Positions 35,401-43,765 are shown, counted from the stretch's first letter. The stretch: 64,000 nucleotides of DNA from Betaproteobacteria bacterium (GCA_021373185.1 JAJFTF010000055.1:91033-155032), one strand, 5' to 3'. The notes: generated from the sequence alone by a model not told the origin. A program made the numbers and translations.

Positions 35401-35849
35401 TCGCACAGCCGCTCAGCGTCACCACCGAAATCAACCTGCATAGCCCGGCATTGCTGCCCACCGACTATTGCGGCGATGTCAACGAACGCCTGACCTTGTA
35501 CAAACGCCTGGCGAACTGCGCCTCTCTGGAAGAACTGAATCAACTCAACGAGGAATTGATCGACCGCTTTGGCCTGCCTCCTGCGCAGGCCCGCACGCTG
35601 CTCGACTCACATCGCCTGCGTATCCTCGCCAAACCGCTCGGCATCGCCAAAATCGACGCCAGCAGCAGCGGCATCTTGCTACAATTCATCCCCAACCCGC
35701 CTATCGATCCGGTTAAAATCATCCAGATGATCCAGAACAAACCGGACTGCAAACTAGCCGGGCCGGATCGGCTGAAAATCAGCCGGGAGATGCCTGAAAT
35801 CAAGCATCGCGTTGAACAGATTATCGCTTTGCTGAAAGAATTAAGCTAA
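32427..35849 (+). CDS. mfd: Transcription-repair coupling factor
   Basis: Mfd removes stalled RNA polymerase from lesions and recruits UvrA. From ATG 32427 the protein is 1140 aa (E. coli 1148). The UvrB-homology N-terminal region (about residues 20-330) is followed by the RNA polymerase-interacting domain (VVHEQHGIGRYLGLVNLDLG). The RecG-like translocase has Walker A GDVGFGKTEVA and the DEEH box (VDEEHRFGVRQ). GRVGRSHHQAYAY is motif VI and the C-terminal regulatory domain follows. A TTG at 32391 would add 12 residues but lies upstream of the putative -10. DUF1015 follows 19 bp downstream. Confidence 0.96.
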   Translation: MLLRPPLPSPGSRKRHVRPHGSGDALALAQLAEKTRPLIVLTESAWDAQRLHDEIPYFAPELSVHLLPDWETLPYDQFSPHQDLISERLATLYQISQNACDIAIIPATTALYRLPPREFLAAHTFFLKQGTQLDLDALRGQLTLAGYTHVAQVLSPGEYSVRGGIVDLFPMGSPLPYRLDLFDNEIESIRTFDADTQRSIYPVKEIRLLPAREFPLDKTGQDTFRRNFREKFEGDPSKSRLYKDVSAGLAPAGIEYYLPLFFENIATLFDYLPQEALICQYHGLESAAQNFWRDTQSRYQLLRGDRDRPLLPPQELFLPVETLFATIKPYPRIELHAETEDESIKPVSAALPTIQVDRRADNPISRLQQFAAEFDGRILLLAESLGRRETIAQFLAEHGLNPVACESYADFLTSQEKLMLGVGPLSNGFILPQQRLAFITETELYATQVRQSRRRDAARKSTVENMLRDLSEVKIGDPVVHEQHGIGRYLGLVNLDLGEGETEFLLLEYASDDKLYVPVSQLHLIGRYSGASPESAPLHRLGSGQWEKARKKALKQARDTAAELLNLYAQRAARQGHVFKVKPNDYETFAAGFEFEETPDQAAAIQSVIEDMTSGKPMDRLVCGDVGFGKTEVALRAAFIAVADGKQVAILVPTTLLAEQHFQNFSDRFAEWPVKIAELSRFRSAKEQTEALKGMADGKIDIVIGTHKLIQKDVKFKNLGLVIVDEEHRFGVRQKEQLKALRAEVDVLTLTATPIPRSLSMSLEGLRDFSVIATAPQRRLSIKTFVSTYSDGVIREAVLRELKRGGQIYFLHNEVETILNVQEKLAKLLPEARIEVAHGQLRERELEHVMRDFYQQRFNLLLCTTIIETGIDIPTANTIIIHRADKFGLAQLHQLRGRVGRSHHQAYAYLLTPPGEESSITTQAKKRLEAIQSLEDLGSGFYLSMHDLEIRGAGEILGDSQSGEMQEIGFNLYAEMLNQAVKALKAGNEPDVAQPLSVTTEINLHSPALLPTDYCGDVNERLTLYKRLANCASLEELNQLNEELIDRFGLPPAQARTLLDSHRLRILAKPLGIAKIDASSSGILLQFIPNPPIDPVKIIQMIQNKPDCKLAGPDRLKISREMPEIKHRVEQIIALLKELS

Positions 35850-35868
35850 TGAATTCAAGGAACAGATC

Positions 35869-37110
35869 ATGCACCTGATTCGCCCCTTTGCCGGCCTCAG
35901 ACCCATTCCTGCCCGCACTGCCGAAGTTGCAGCGCCGCCTTACGATGTGCTTTCCAGCGCCGAAGCGCGTGTGCAAGCCGCCGGCAAACCATGGAGCTTC
36001 CTCCATATTTCCAAACCGGAGATCGACCTGCCGGAAGGTGTTGATCCCTATGCCCAGGAGGTCTACGCCAAAGCGGCGGAGAACTTGAAGAAGATGCTGG
36101 CGGAAGGCGTCCTGGTTCGTGACCCGGCGCCTTGCTATTATGTCTATCGCCTGATAATGGGGAGCCACAGCCAGACCGGCCTGGTGGCTGCCGCCTCGGT
36201 AACGGATTACGACATCAATCGCATCCGCAAGCATGAATTTACCCGCCCCGACAAGGAAGACGACCGGGTGCGGCAAATCGATGCCCTCAATGCCCAAACC
36301 GGCCCGGTACTGCTGGCCTACCCTGCCGCGCCGCAGGTTGATGAAATTCTGGCGAAAGCCTCATCCGGCGCGCCGGATGCCGATGTAACCGCTGCCGATG
36401 GAATCCGCCACAGCCTGTGGGTGATCCGTGACGATGAAACGTTGGCAAAACTTACCGCTGCTTTCGATGCCATGCCAGCTCTCTACATCGCCGACGGCCA
36501 CCATCGGTCGGCGGCTGCCTCGCGCGTTGCGGCTGCGCGGCGCACCGCAAATCCGACGCATTCTGGTAGCGAAAACTACAACTATTTCCTCTCGGTGATC
36601 TTCCCGCACCATCAAATGAAGATCATGGACTACAACCGCGTCGTCACCGACCTGAATGGCATGGACGCGAAGAATTTTCTTGAAAGGATTGGGAAGAAAT
36701 TTTCGGTGCAGGCCAGTAGCGCACCGGTCAAACCGGGAAAACCCGGCGAGTTCGGCCTTTATCTGCCAAAGCAGTGGTATCGACTGGAAATTCGGCCTGA
36801 CCTCATCCCCGTGGCAGACCCGGTAGCACGCCTGGATGTGAGTCTGCTGCAAAACAACCTGATCGCACCGGTACTCGGGATCAACGACCCGCGCCGCGAC
36901 AAGCGTATCGATTTCATCGGCGGCATCCGCGGCTTGCCAGAACTGGAAAGGCGCGTCGACAGCGGAGAAATGGCAGCAGCGTTCGCCCTGTTCGCGACTC
37001 GTATGGAAGACCTGATGGCGGTAGCCGATGCCGGCGAAGTCATGCCGCCGAAGTCAACCTGGTTCGAGCCCAAGCTGGCCGACGGCATGGTGTCGCACGT
37101 GCTGGATTGA
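35869..37110 (+). CDS. DUF1015 family protein
   Basis: This 413-aa protein starts MHLIRPFAGLRPIPARTAEV and has the family's AAPPYDVLSSAEAR, FTRPDKEDDR, IADGHHRSAAASRVA and FLSVIFPHHQMKIMDYNRVV segments. The conserved DGHHR and DYNR stretches look like an active site. The family is widespread and often near serA, but its reaction is not established. It lies 19 bp after mfd, so cotranscription is likely. The stop is 24 bp from the stop of convergent flgL, with no obvious terminator between. Confidence 0.9.
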   Translation: MHLIRPFAGLRPIPARTAEVAAPPYDVLSSAEARVQAAGKPWSFLHISKPEIDLPEGVDPYAQEVYAKAAENLKKMLAEGVLVRDPAPCYYVYRLIMGSHSQTGLVAAASVTDYDINRIRKHEFTRPDKEDDRVRQIDALNAQTGPVLLAYPAAPQVDEILAKASSGAPDADVTAADGIRHSLWVIRDDETLAKLTAAFDAMPALYIADGHHRSAAASRVAAARRTANPTHSGSENYNYFLSVIFPHHQMKIMDYNRVVTDLNGMDAKNFLERIGKKFSVQASSAPVKPGKPGEFGLYLPKQWYRLEIRPDLIPVADPVARLDVSLLQNNLIAPVLGINDPRRDKRIDFIGGIRGLPELERRVDSGEMAAAFALFATRMEDLMAVADAGEVMPPKSTWFEPKLADGMVSHVLD

Positions 37111-37134
37111 ACCTATAAATGCGGTAGCTAAATC

Positions 37135-38538
37135 CTACATGTAATTAAACAGAGACAGGCTTTGAACCTTCATGAACGACTGCTGCGATGCTTGCAGAGC
37201 CGTTTGCTGCCGAGTCAGATCAGTGTAGGCCTTGACAACATCAAGGTCCTGCAGAGCGGAGGTGGTTTGCTGGTACTGCAACTGCAAGTCCGCGCCGGTG
37301 CTTTGAACGGCATCGTTTTCCCTCATGCGCGCGCCGACCGAGGCACGCACCGTGAGTATGTTGTTCAGCGAACCGTCCAGATTGGACAAAGCCGTATTCA
37401 GTCCATTGGTTAGCTGCGTATTTCCAGCACTACCAATGGTAGGTGTCTTTAGAAGAGTAATCAAATCATTGATTGTGGTAAAAATGTTTGTATTCGTGCT
37501 GGCCTTGACCGTAAAAGAATCAATGCCTGGCGTGGCCGGGTTATACACCCCAACCGCCTGACTACTTGCAGGATCGCCATTAATGCTGACTGCATTCCCG
37601 TAATCCCATGCAACTGCTGTCGCAAATCCAGCCGGCTGGCCTGTTGCGGCGTACCCCGGCATCCCGGGATCGGTATCTAGCTGCTTAAAGCCAATATCTG
37701 AACCGCTATTATAAATCCTTGGAAAACGCGCCCCGCCAGTTGCGCTTGCCAGAGCTTCCGAGGCGGCACCCGTTATTATGGAATTATTTGCTGGGTCAAT
37801 GATGTCGTAAGTAGTCACCGGCGAGGCGCCCGTATTATCCACAGCAAAAACAATCCGGTAATCCTTGTTGTTAGCCGCGCTGTTCCACTTGCTCAAATCC
37901 AGTACACTACCCGGACTGATGACGCCGCTGCCAGTATTGGCAGCGCTGGCTGCGGTTACGAATGTGCCATTACCATTCATGCCTTTCAAAAAAATATCGG
38001 CACCAGAATCGCTCGCTGCAATCTGGCGTGATGTACTGATTTGTATCAGACGCTGCCCTTGGTCACCAAAATAGGCCACATTGCCAGGCGTTGTTTCGGT
38101 GAACGGAGTAGCGTTTCCCCTATAGCCGGAAAAAAGGTGTTGGCCATTGCCGTCTGTGCTATTCGCCAAGCCCAGTAAATCCTGATAACGCCCTCGCAAC
38201 TCAGACGCCAGGCTGGCTCGCTCCTGGTCGGTGAACGAGCCATTGCCGGCACTGACAGCACTCGTTCTCACATCCTGGATCAGGAGTTCAACACTGTTCA
38301 GGATAATATCCTCCTGTCCCAGCGCACTGGTTACCGACCCCATATTGGTATCGTATTGTTTGTTGAGCGAGCTGGACTGGCTCACTTCCAGCACTCTGGC
38401 GGAAGCAATCGGATCGTCGGAAGGGGCCAGAATACGGCGTTGAGCCGCTATCTGCTGCTGTATTTTAATCAAATCCGAAGATTGCTGCTGCAGCCGGTTA
38501 ACTCCGAGATCATAAATCATGCTGGTGCTAATTCTCAT
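37135..38538 (-). CDS. flgL: Flagellar hook-filament junction protein FlgL (HAP3)
   Basis: This 467-aa protein has the flagellin-like N-terminus MRISTSMIYDLGVNRLQQQS and C-terminus LTRQQTALQASQQSFMKVQS of FlgL, which form the coiled D0/D1 core. LFSGYRGNATPF is the typical FlgL GY-G segment. The central region (residues about 180-370) is larger than in E. coli FlgL (317 aa), suggesting an enlarged exposed domain. It is 10 bp after flgK and probably uses the sigma-28-like promoter upstream of flgK. Confidence 0.94.
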   Translation of the reverse strand: MRISTSMIYDLGVNRLQQQSSDLIKIQQQIAAQRRILAPSDDPIASARVLEVSQSSSLNKQYDTNMGSVTSALGQEDIILNSVELLIQDVRTSAVSAGNGSFTDQERASLASELRGRYQDLLGLANSTDGNGQHLFSGYRGNATPFTETTPGNVAYFGDQGQRLIQISTSRQIAASDSGADIFLKGMNGNGTFVTAASAANTGSGVISPGSVLDLSKWNSAANNKDYRIVFAVDNTGASPVTTYDIIDPANNSIITGAASEALASATGGARFPRIYNSGSDIGFKQLDTDPGMPGYAATGQPAGFATAVAWDYGNAVSINGDPASSQAVGVYNPATPGIDSFTVKASTNTNIFTTINDLITLLKTPTIGSAGNTQLTNGLNTALSNLDGSLNNILTVRASVGARMRENDAVQSTGADLQLQYQQTTSALQDLDVVKAYTDLTRQQTALQASQQSFMKVQSLSLFNYM

Positions 38539-38548
38539 AATTTACCCC

Positions 38549-40513
38549 TTAACCACCCAAATGAATCAATGTATCGAACAGCGAGCCGGCAATCTGAATC
38601 ATCTTGCCGGCGGCCTGATAGGCTTGTTGATAACGCATCAGGTTAGCGGCTTCTTCATCGAGATTGACGCCCGACAGCGACTGTTGAGCCTGCTCGGTCT
38701 GCGTCACCAGCTTGGCTTGAGCCTTACCGGTCACATCAATTTCATGCGCCTGGTTACCCACAAGACTGACCAACTGGCTGTATGCGCCCTGATAAGAAGT
38801 CGCACTACCAGAAAGGGTGTTCTGAGTTTGCAAGCCCGCCAGCAGCAAGGCATTGCGGTTGTCCGTCACGCCACCAGCATTGGTGCCGACAGTAAAGCTA
38901 TCTCCTGCGGCAGGCGAACCGTTAAGCTGCACTGTCCAGCCGTTAAAACTGATATTGGCTCCTGCCGTATAAATTTGATTGTTTGCCGGCAATCCGACAC
39001 CCACACCGGTAACATCGAACATTCCATCGTATGGACTATTGAAGGTAATTGTTACAGACTGCTGCAAGTTCAAATCAGTAGTCGGATGTGCTGGGTTTAC
39101 CGTCACTGGCGTGCCGGTATTCACGACACCAGCGCTGATTGCTCCAGAGCCGGTATTGGTTGACGTCGCGCCAGTGACAATCGGCGCCGCAGCAGCAATT
39201 TTCGTTGGATCGGAAATCGCTACGGTGATATCGCGAGCGCCATTAATTGTCGGTTTGATCAGGAAACTGGCGGACTGGCTTGTTACGGTAGGCGGCGTCG
39301 CCACGATACTCAAGCCATCCGCAACAAAGGGAATGCCTGCCGCGATGACGGCCGGCACCGTAGTGACAGCCTGATTCGTCGTGGTATTAAGTAAACTCCA
39401 GGTCGCTGTGGCGCCATTGTAGTTCAACAGATAATCACTGGTCGTTACTGCGCCAACATTGCTAATTGTTGCGGTAACAGCGGCCCCTGCTGGATTGGTC
39501 AGGTTTGGGATCACCTTGGGCACAGGCAGGGTGAAAAAATTCCCGCCCAGAGCCCCATTTAGATCTATTCCAAGCTGATGCTGGTCGTTGAAGGTTTGCG
39601 CCAAGCCGATTGCGACACGGCCCAAAGCATTCTGGGCAGGATCGAGGGTTTCACTGCGAAAGGCCAATATGCCGCCGAGACTGCCGCCCTGCATGCTTCC
39701 CTGCCCCAACAAAACAGTCTTTCCAATCGTGATTATCCCCACCTCGATCCGTTCAGGATCTTGCAGAGCTGGCGTTGCTGCCAATTGGGACGCCTGCGAA
39801 CCAACCACTAAAGTCTGACCGTTGCCGATGAATACGTTCAAAATCCCGTTATCCTGCTTGACGGTCGTGACTTTGACAATTTTGTTCAGTTCGCCGAGCA
39901 ATTGATCACGCTGGTCGAGCAGATCATTGGCGGGCTGTTGATCGCTCGCAGCACTCTGAGCAACCGTGATCTGCTGATTGATCTCGGCAATTTGCCGCGC
40001 ATATGAATTAATCTCTGCGACACTGCTAGTGACCTGACTGTTGATGCCGTCACGAATCTCCTTGAAGCGCTGGTCAATCGTCTGAAAGCGAGAAACCATT
40101 GTCTGAGCGGTATTTATCATCGCTTGGCGCGAAGGGACAGAGGATGGGTTTGCCGCCACATCATGAACGCCATTGAAAAAATCCTGCAGCGCCGGAGACA
40201 GTCCGGCACTGGGATCGGCCAGCATGTTATCGATCTGGTTGATCTGGGCGCCATACGCATCCAGTTGACTGGACGTTGCCTGAGCCTGCATCACCTGATT
40301 GTCCAATACCTCGCTGTAAATACGCTTGATCGTATCTACATGCACACCCTGCCCCATAAAACCGACACCTAAATACTGCGGGATGTTGGTGCCCTGTACG
40401 ATCTGCTGGCGGTGGAAACCGATAGTATTGGCATTGCTGATATTATGCCCAGTCGTCGTCAACCCAGCTTGGGCTGTGTTCAAAGCAGTAACGCCGATTC
40501 CGTAGACACCCAT
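38549..40513 (-). CDS. flgK: Flagellar hook-associated protein FlgK (HAP1)
   Basis: This 654-aa protein begins MGVYGIGVTALNTAQAGLTT and continues GHNISNANTIGFHRQQ, the rod/hook family motif. It ends with LNLDEEAANLMRYQQAY-like residues (VNLDEEAANLMRYQQAYQAA) and the D0 helix. It is longer than E. coli FlgK (547 aa) because of an extended central domain rich in Thr, Ala and Val (about residues 330-560). It forms the first junction ring between hook and filament. It is the first gene of flgKL, with a putative sigma-28 promoter 65-91 bp upstream. Confidence 0.95.
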   Translation of the reverse strand: MGVYGIGVTALNTAQAGLTTTGHNISNANTIGFHRQQIVQGTNIPQYLGVGFMGQGVHVDTIKRIYSEVLDNQVMQAQATSSQLDAYGAQINQIDNMLADPSAGLSPALQDFFNGVHDVAANPSSVPSRQAMINTAQTMVSRFQTIDQRFKEIRDGINSQVTSSVAEINSYARQIAEINQQITVAQSAASDQQPANDLLDQRDQLLGELNKIVKVTTVKQDNGILNVFIGNGQTLVVGSQASQLAATPALQDPERIEVGIITIGKTVLLGQGSMQGGSLGGILAFRSETLDPAQNALGRVAIGLAQTFNDQHQLGIDLNGALGGNFFTLPVPKVIPNLTNPAGAAVTATISNVGAVTTSDYLLNYNGATATWSLLNTTTNQAVTTVPAVIAAGIPFVADGLSIVATPPTVTSQSASFLIKPTINGARDITVAISDPTKIAAAAPIVTGATSTNTGSGAISAGVVNTGTPVTVNPAHPTTDLNLQQSVTITFNSPYDGMFDVTGVGVGLPANNQIYTAGANISFNGWTVQLNGSPAAGDSFTVGTNAGGVTDNRNALLLAGLQTQNTLSGSATSYQGAYSQLVSLVGNQAHEIDVTGKAQAKLVTQTEQAQQSLSGVNLDEEAANLMRYQQAYQAAGKMIQIAGSLFDTLIHLGG

Positions 40514-40577
40514 CTAAATTCTCCTGAGCAAATTGGAATTCCGCATGCAACGGTTTCCCAACTGACCTATGCATTAC

Positions 40578-40604
40578 ATATCGTCAAAAAATGACGAAAC
40601 TTGA
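40578..40604 (-). promoter_or_regulatory. Sigma-28 (FliA)-like promoter for flgKL
   Basis: On the minus strand TCAAGTTT (40604-40597) is separated by exactly 11 bp from GACGATAT (40585-40578). The FliA consensus is TAAAGTTT-N11-GCCGATAA, so 7 of 8 and 6 of 8 positions match with ideal spacing. It lies 65 bp upstream of the flgK ATG, and flgKL are late genes in most flagellar hierarchies. Confidence 0.6.
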
Positions 40605-40665
40605 AACCATCCTGCCAGTAGCTGCCGCATAATCTCTTCGCTTGGCATGCCCGCAAAACCGGAAA

Positions 40666-41466
40666 TTACATGTTCATCAAGCGCTGCAGCATCTCGTCCT
40701 GAGTCTTGATTCCCTGAGCGTTCGACTGATATTCACGCTGGGCAATGATCATGTTAACCAGACTCTCGTTCAGATCGGTGCCAGATTCCTCCAACGCACC
40801 AGATTGCAGCGACCCCAGACTATTTGCAGCAGGAGATCCTGAAATCACCGAACCCGAAGCCAATGACGCTTGCCACAGATTAGTGCCCAGAGATTCCAGA
40901 CCCTGAGGATTCCTGAAATCGAACAGACCAACGGTCGCTATGTCCTGGTAAACCAGGGGGCCAGGAACAAAAATGCCGCTACCGGTCGGAAATTCCACAT
41001 CCGGGCCACGCGTTGTTCCATCTGAGCCGCTAATCATACCGTTCGCGTCAATTTTGAAATTCGTCCATACCGTCCGGTCTATTTGTATCGGACCGGACGT
41101 ACCCATCAATTTCTCGTCGTTCGCGGTCACCATATAACCATTATTATCCAGATGAAACTGGCCATCCCGCGTATACGCCAATGATCCGTCGGAGGTTTGT
41201 ACTTGAAAAAACCCCTTTCCGCTGATTGCCATATCCAGCGGATTGTCTGACTGCCTGATTCCACCCTGATTGAATTCCTGCACTCTGGTCATGGACATCC
41301 CGCCCAACCCGACCTGACCGCTGACGGTTGCCGCTCCATAGAGATCGCCAAATTTCCCCATGGTTTCCTTAAAACCTACTGTGGAGGCATTGGCAATGTT
41401 GTTACCGATCATATCCAGTTTCTTCGAGGATATGCTCAATCCGCTGATGCTGTTCTGTAAACTCAT
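40666..41466 (-). CDS. Extra FlgE/FlgF-family flagellar hook-basal body protein (short FlgE-like)
   Basis: This 266-aa protein is clearly of the rod/hook family: the N-terminus has KKLDMIGNNIANASTVGFKE and the C-terminus AQREYQSNAQGIKTQDEMLQ. NPLDMAISGKGFFQV and AYTRDGQFHLDNNGYMV lie between. Both ends resemble the FlgE of this cluster (AQRVYQANAQTIKTQDAVLQ), but it is half the length and lacks the large hook D1-D2 domains. The regular flgF, flgG and flgE are all present elsewhere in the cluster, so this is an additional paralog. It sits between flgJ and flgK with its own sigma-54-like promoter. A role as rod-hook adaptor or hook-junction element is possible but unproven. Confidence 0.88.
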   Translation of the reverse strand: MSLQNSISGLSISSKKLDMIGNNIANASTVGFKETMGKFGDLYGAATVSGQVGLGGMSMTRVQEFNQGGIRQSDNPLDMAISGKGFFQVQTSDGSLAYTRDGQFHLDNNGYMVTANDEKLMGTSGPIQIDRTVWTNFKIDANGMISGSDGTTRGPDVEFPTGSGIFVPGPLVYQDIATVGLFDFRNPQGLESLGTNLWQASLASGSVISGSPAANSLGSLQSGALEESGTDLNESLVNMIIAQREYQSNAQGIKTQDEMLQRLMNM

Positions 41467-41514
41467 GGTTTACTCCCTGGAATATCGAATACGCTGAAAT
41501 TTAACATTTAATGA

Positions 41515-41530
41515 AGCAACATCCATTCCA
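41515..41530 (-). promoter_or_regulatory. Sigma-54 promoter-like site for the extra FlgE-like gene
   Basis: Minus-strand TGGAATGGATGTTGCT has GG and GC in the exact -24/-12 spacing and a perfect TTGCT -12 box; the CAC of the -24 box is AAT. It ends 48 bp upstream of the start codon. It lies in the short gap after flgJ. Confidence 0.6.
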
Positions 41531-41548
41531 GCAAATCCAAAAAATCGG

Positions 41549-42475
41549 TTAACCCATTAATGCCTGACGCATCGTCTGGCTATTCAAGACACGGGTCAAT
41601 TTGTCCGCGTAATGCGGGTCGGTGGCATAGCCGGAATCCTGCAAAGCGCGAGCGAAGCCAGCCGCATCGCTCCCCTGCCCGACGACTGACTGGTAGCGTG
41701 AATTATTTTGCAACAACCGGGTGTAATCACGGAAGCTTTCCGCATACGAAGAATACGCCCGGAACAATTCGGTTTTCTTTTGCGGCACACCGTTCTGATA
41801 TTCGGTTGTCGTCACAGCAGCCACATCCCCCGTCCAGTTATTGCCCGCCTTGATCCCGAAAAGGTTGTAGCTATTCTTGCCGTCGGCGGCAAGAATTTGC
41901 CGCTGACCCCATCCGCTTTCAAGCGCCGCCTGCCCCAGCAGGAAATGGGGTGAGACGCCCAGCGTTTTTCCTGCCTCACCGGCATGCGGCCACAGGCTGT
42001 CAACAAATTCCTGGGCAGAGGAAATCGCCGGTGCTTTTTCAACAACAGGAGTCGGCACCACTATTGGAGCGACAACTTGCGCCGGGTTCAGCGCCACAGG
42101 TTTTGGCAACGGATGAAGAGGCAAATTTTCGACCGCCGGCATCTGGTCAACCACGTCAGGCGCCAAGCCTTGGCGGCTCATCTGCTTTATGATCATGTCG
42201 GCCAGACCGATCCCCTTTCCGGTTGAAAGTTTCTGCGATAGCTGCTGGTCAAACATCTGCGTGTAGAGCTTGCTCTGATCATTATCGAAAATGGGATTGC
42301 CCGGCAATCCATCTCGCATGCCTTTAAGCATCATGTTCAGGAAAATCCCCTCGAACTGCTGCGCCACGGCCTTAAGCCCGGCATCAGGGTTCTGCTTTGC
42401 CTGCAGGCGCAACTTGCCGACGCTTTGGGTGTCAAGCGCGAACTGGGTTGAGATATCCTGAGAAGAAGAAATCAT
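41549..42475 (-). CDS. flgJ: Flagellar rod cap and peptidoglycan hydrolase FlgJ
   Basis: This 308-aa two-domain FlgJ is of beta/gammaproteobacterial type. The rod-capping N-terminal domain (about 1-110) has AVAQQFEGIFLNMMLKGMRD. A Pro/Val linker (about 115-150) leads to the glucosaminidase domain (about 155-308) with LGQAALESGWGQRQ, carrying the catalytic Glu, and YNLFGIKAG. It opens the cell wall for the rod in the periplasm without a Sec signal, being exported by the flagellar apparatus. It lies 5 bp after flgI and is probably in the same sigma-54 transcript. Confidence 0.95.
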   Translation of the reverse strand: MISSSQDISTQFALDTQSVGKLRLQAKQNPDAGLKAVAQQFEGIFLNMMLKGMRDGLPGNPIFDNDQSKLYTQMFDQQLSQKLSTGKGIGLADMIIKQMSRQGLAPDVVDQMPAVENLPLHPLPKPVALNPAQVVAPIVVPTPVVEKAPAISSAQEFVDSLWPHAGEAGKTLGVSPHFLLGQAALESGWGQRQILAADGKNSYNLFGIKAGNNWTGDVAAVTTTEYQNGVPQKKTELFRAYSSYAESFRDYTRLLQNNSRYQSVVGQGSDAAGFARALQDSGYATDPHYADKLTRVLNSQTMRQALMG

Positions 42476-42480
42476 GATTT

Positions 42481-43584
42481 TTAAATCACTTCCAGTTCGG
42501 CATGCAGGGCACCCGCCACCTTCATCGCCTGAAGAATGGTCAGCAGATCCTGAGGGGTAGCGCCGACGGCGTTAAGCGCTTTAACTACATCATTTAATGA
42601 AGCGCTACCCGGCAACATGACCAGCCCGCCTTTCTCAGCCTTAAGATCAATTCTGGACTGCTGGGCCACTACCGTTTCCCCTTTGGACAAAGGCGCAGGC
42701 TGGCTCACTTTGGGTTCGCTGGCAATTGTCACGGTCAGGCTGCCATGCGCGACAGCACAGGTGTCCACTGTCACCGATTTGTTCATCACGATCGAACCGG
42801 TGCGCGCATTCATGATCACTTTGGCCAGGGATTCGCCTGGAGTTACGGTCAGGTTTTCCATATGGGCTAGAAAAGAAACCCGCTGGTTGATGTTGCGTGG
42901 CGCGAGCACCTTGATGACACGACCGTTTTCGGCGTTGGCCGTACCCTCGCCAAAAGAACGGTTAATGGACGCCACCACCCGGCTGGCAGTGGTGTAATCG
43001 GAGTCTTTCAATTCGAGCGTAATGTAATCGCCCTGGCCCAGCGGCATCTCCACGGCTCTTTCTACGGTAGCGCCATCGGGAATGCGGCCAACGCTCAACT
43101 GGTTCACCTGCGCACTACCGCCACCAGCCGATGCGCCCGCACCACCGACCATCAGGTTCCCTTGGCCCATGCCGTAAACCTGGCCGTCCGCGCCTTTGAG
43201 CGGCGTCATCATCAGGGTGCCGCCTCGCAGGCTTTTTGCATTACCAATGGAAGATACGGTGATATCGATTGTCTGGCCAGGCTTGGCAAAGGGGGGCAGC
43301 GTTGCCGTCACCGTCACTGCAGCCACATTCTTCAGTTGCAGGCTGGTGCCGGCGGGCAGATTTACGCCAAGCTGACCCAGCATGCTGACTATGCTCTGCA
43401 CGGTAAAGGGCGTCTGGGTTGTCTGGTCGCCACTGCCGTCCAAGCCCACCACCAGACCGTAACCAATCAACTGGTTACTACGCACTCCCTGAACGGAGGC
43501 CATATCCTTGATGCGCTCTGCCTGAGCAGGTATGGCAAGCAACACCGCCACGACCAAGGGCAAAATTTTCGCAATTAGTTTCAT
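42481..43584 (-). CDS. flgI: Flagellar P-ring protein FlgI
   Basis: This is a 367-aa protein from ATG 43584, with GGGGAC just upstream. It has a Sec signal peptide (MKLIAKILPLVVAVLLAIPA, cleavage near 21), then RIKDMASVQGVRSNQLIGYG and VVGLDGSGDQTTQTPFT, the invariant FlgI start. AISSRVVASINRSFG-like and GSIVMNKSVTVDTCAVAHG segments are also present. A longer in-frame start at 43647 would destroy the signal peptide. It forms the periplasmic ring around the rod. A terminator and a sigma-54 site lie between it and flgH, so it begins a separate transcript. Confidence 0.95.
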   Translation of the reverse strand: MKLIAKILPLVVAVLLAIPAQAERIKDMASVQGVRSNQLIGYGLVVGLDGSGDQTTQTPFTVQSIVSMLGQLGVNLPAGTSLQLKNVAAVTVTATLPPFAKPGQTIDITVSSIGNAKSLRGGTLMMTPLKGADGQVYGMGQGNLMVGGAGASAGGGSAQVNQLSVGRIPDGATVERAVEMPLGQGDYITLELKDSDYTTASRVVASINRSFGEGTANAENGRVIKVLAPRNINQRVSFLAHMENLTVTPGESLAKVIMNARTGSIVMNKSVTVDTCAVAHGSLTVTIASEPKVSQPAPLSKGETVVAQQSRIDLKAEKGGLVMLPGSASLNDVVKALNAVGATPQDLLTILQAMKVAGALHAELEVI

Positions 43585-43630
43585 TTCAGTCCCCGCCAAT
43601 TCAAAACGAATGAGTTTTGAAACACAGATA

Positions 43631-43646
43631 AGCAGGAAACGTGCCA
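43631..43646 (-). promoter_or_regulatory. Sigma-54 promoter for flgIJ
   Basis: Minus-strand TGGCACGTTTCCTGCT matches the -24/-12 consensus TGGCACG-N4-TTGCT at all but one position, with exact GG/GC spacing. It ends 47 bp before the flgI start. Eleven bases (TGGCACGTTTC) are identical to the flgB site. Confidence 0.8.
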
Positions 43647-43689
43647 ATAATGCTGCCTAGCTTAACGCCTGTTATTTACCGATATACCC

Positions 43690-43732
43690 AAAAGTAAAAA
43701 AGCCGAGGGCGGCAAAAATTGCCGCCCTCGGC
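43690..43732 (-). terminator. Intrinsic terminator after flgH
   Basis: GCCGAGGGCGGCAA (43702-43715) pairs perfectly with TTGCCGCCCTCGGC (43719-43732) around a 3-base loop. On the minus strand the stem is followed by TTTTTACTTTT. It lies 34 bp after the flgH stop and upstream of the flgI promoter, dividing the flagellar cluster into two transcripts. Confidence 0.88.
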
Positions 43733-43765
43733 GAAATTGACTTGCATGTTATTCCGTAACGACTA

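Noticed and set aside
40530..40560. Sigma-54 site directly upstream of flgK (TTGGGAAACCGTTGCAT).
   Set aside because: The GG to GC distance is one base short of the required spacing, and a good sigma-28 site lies just upstream.
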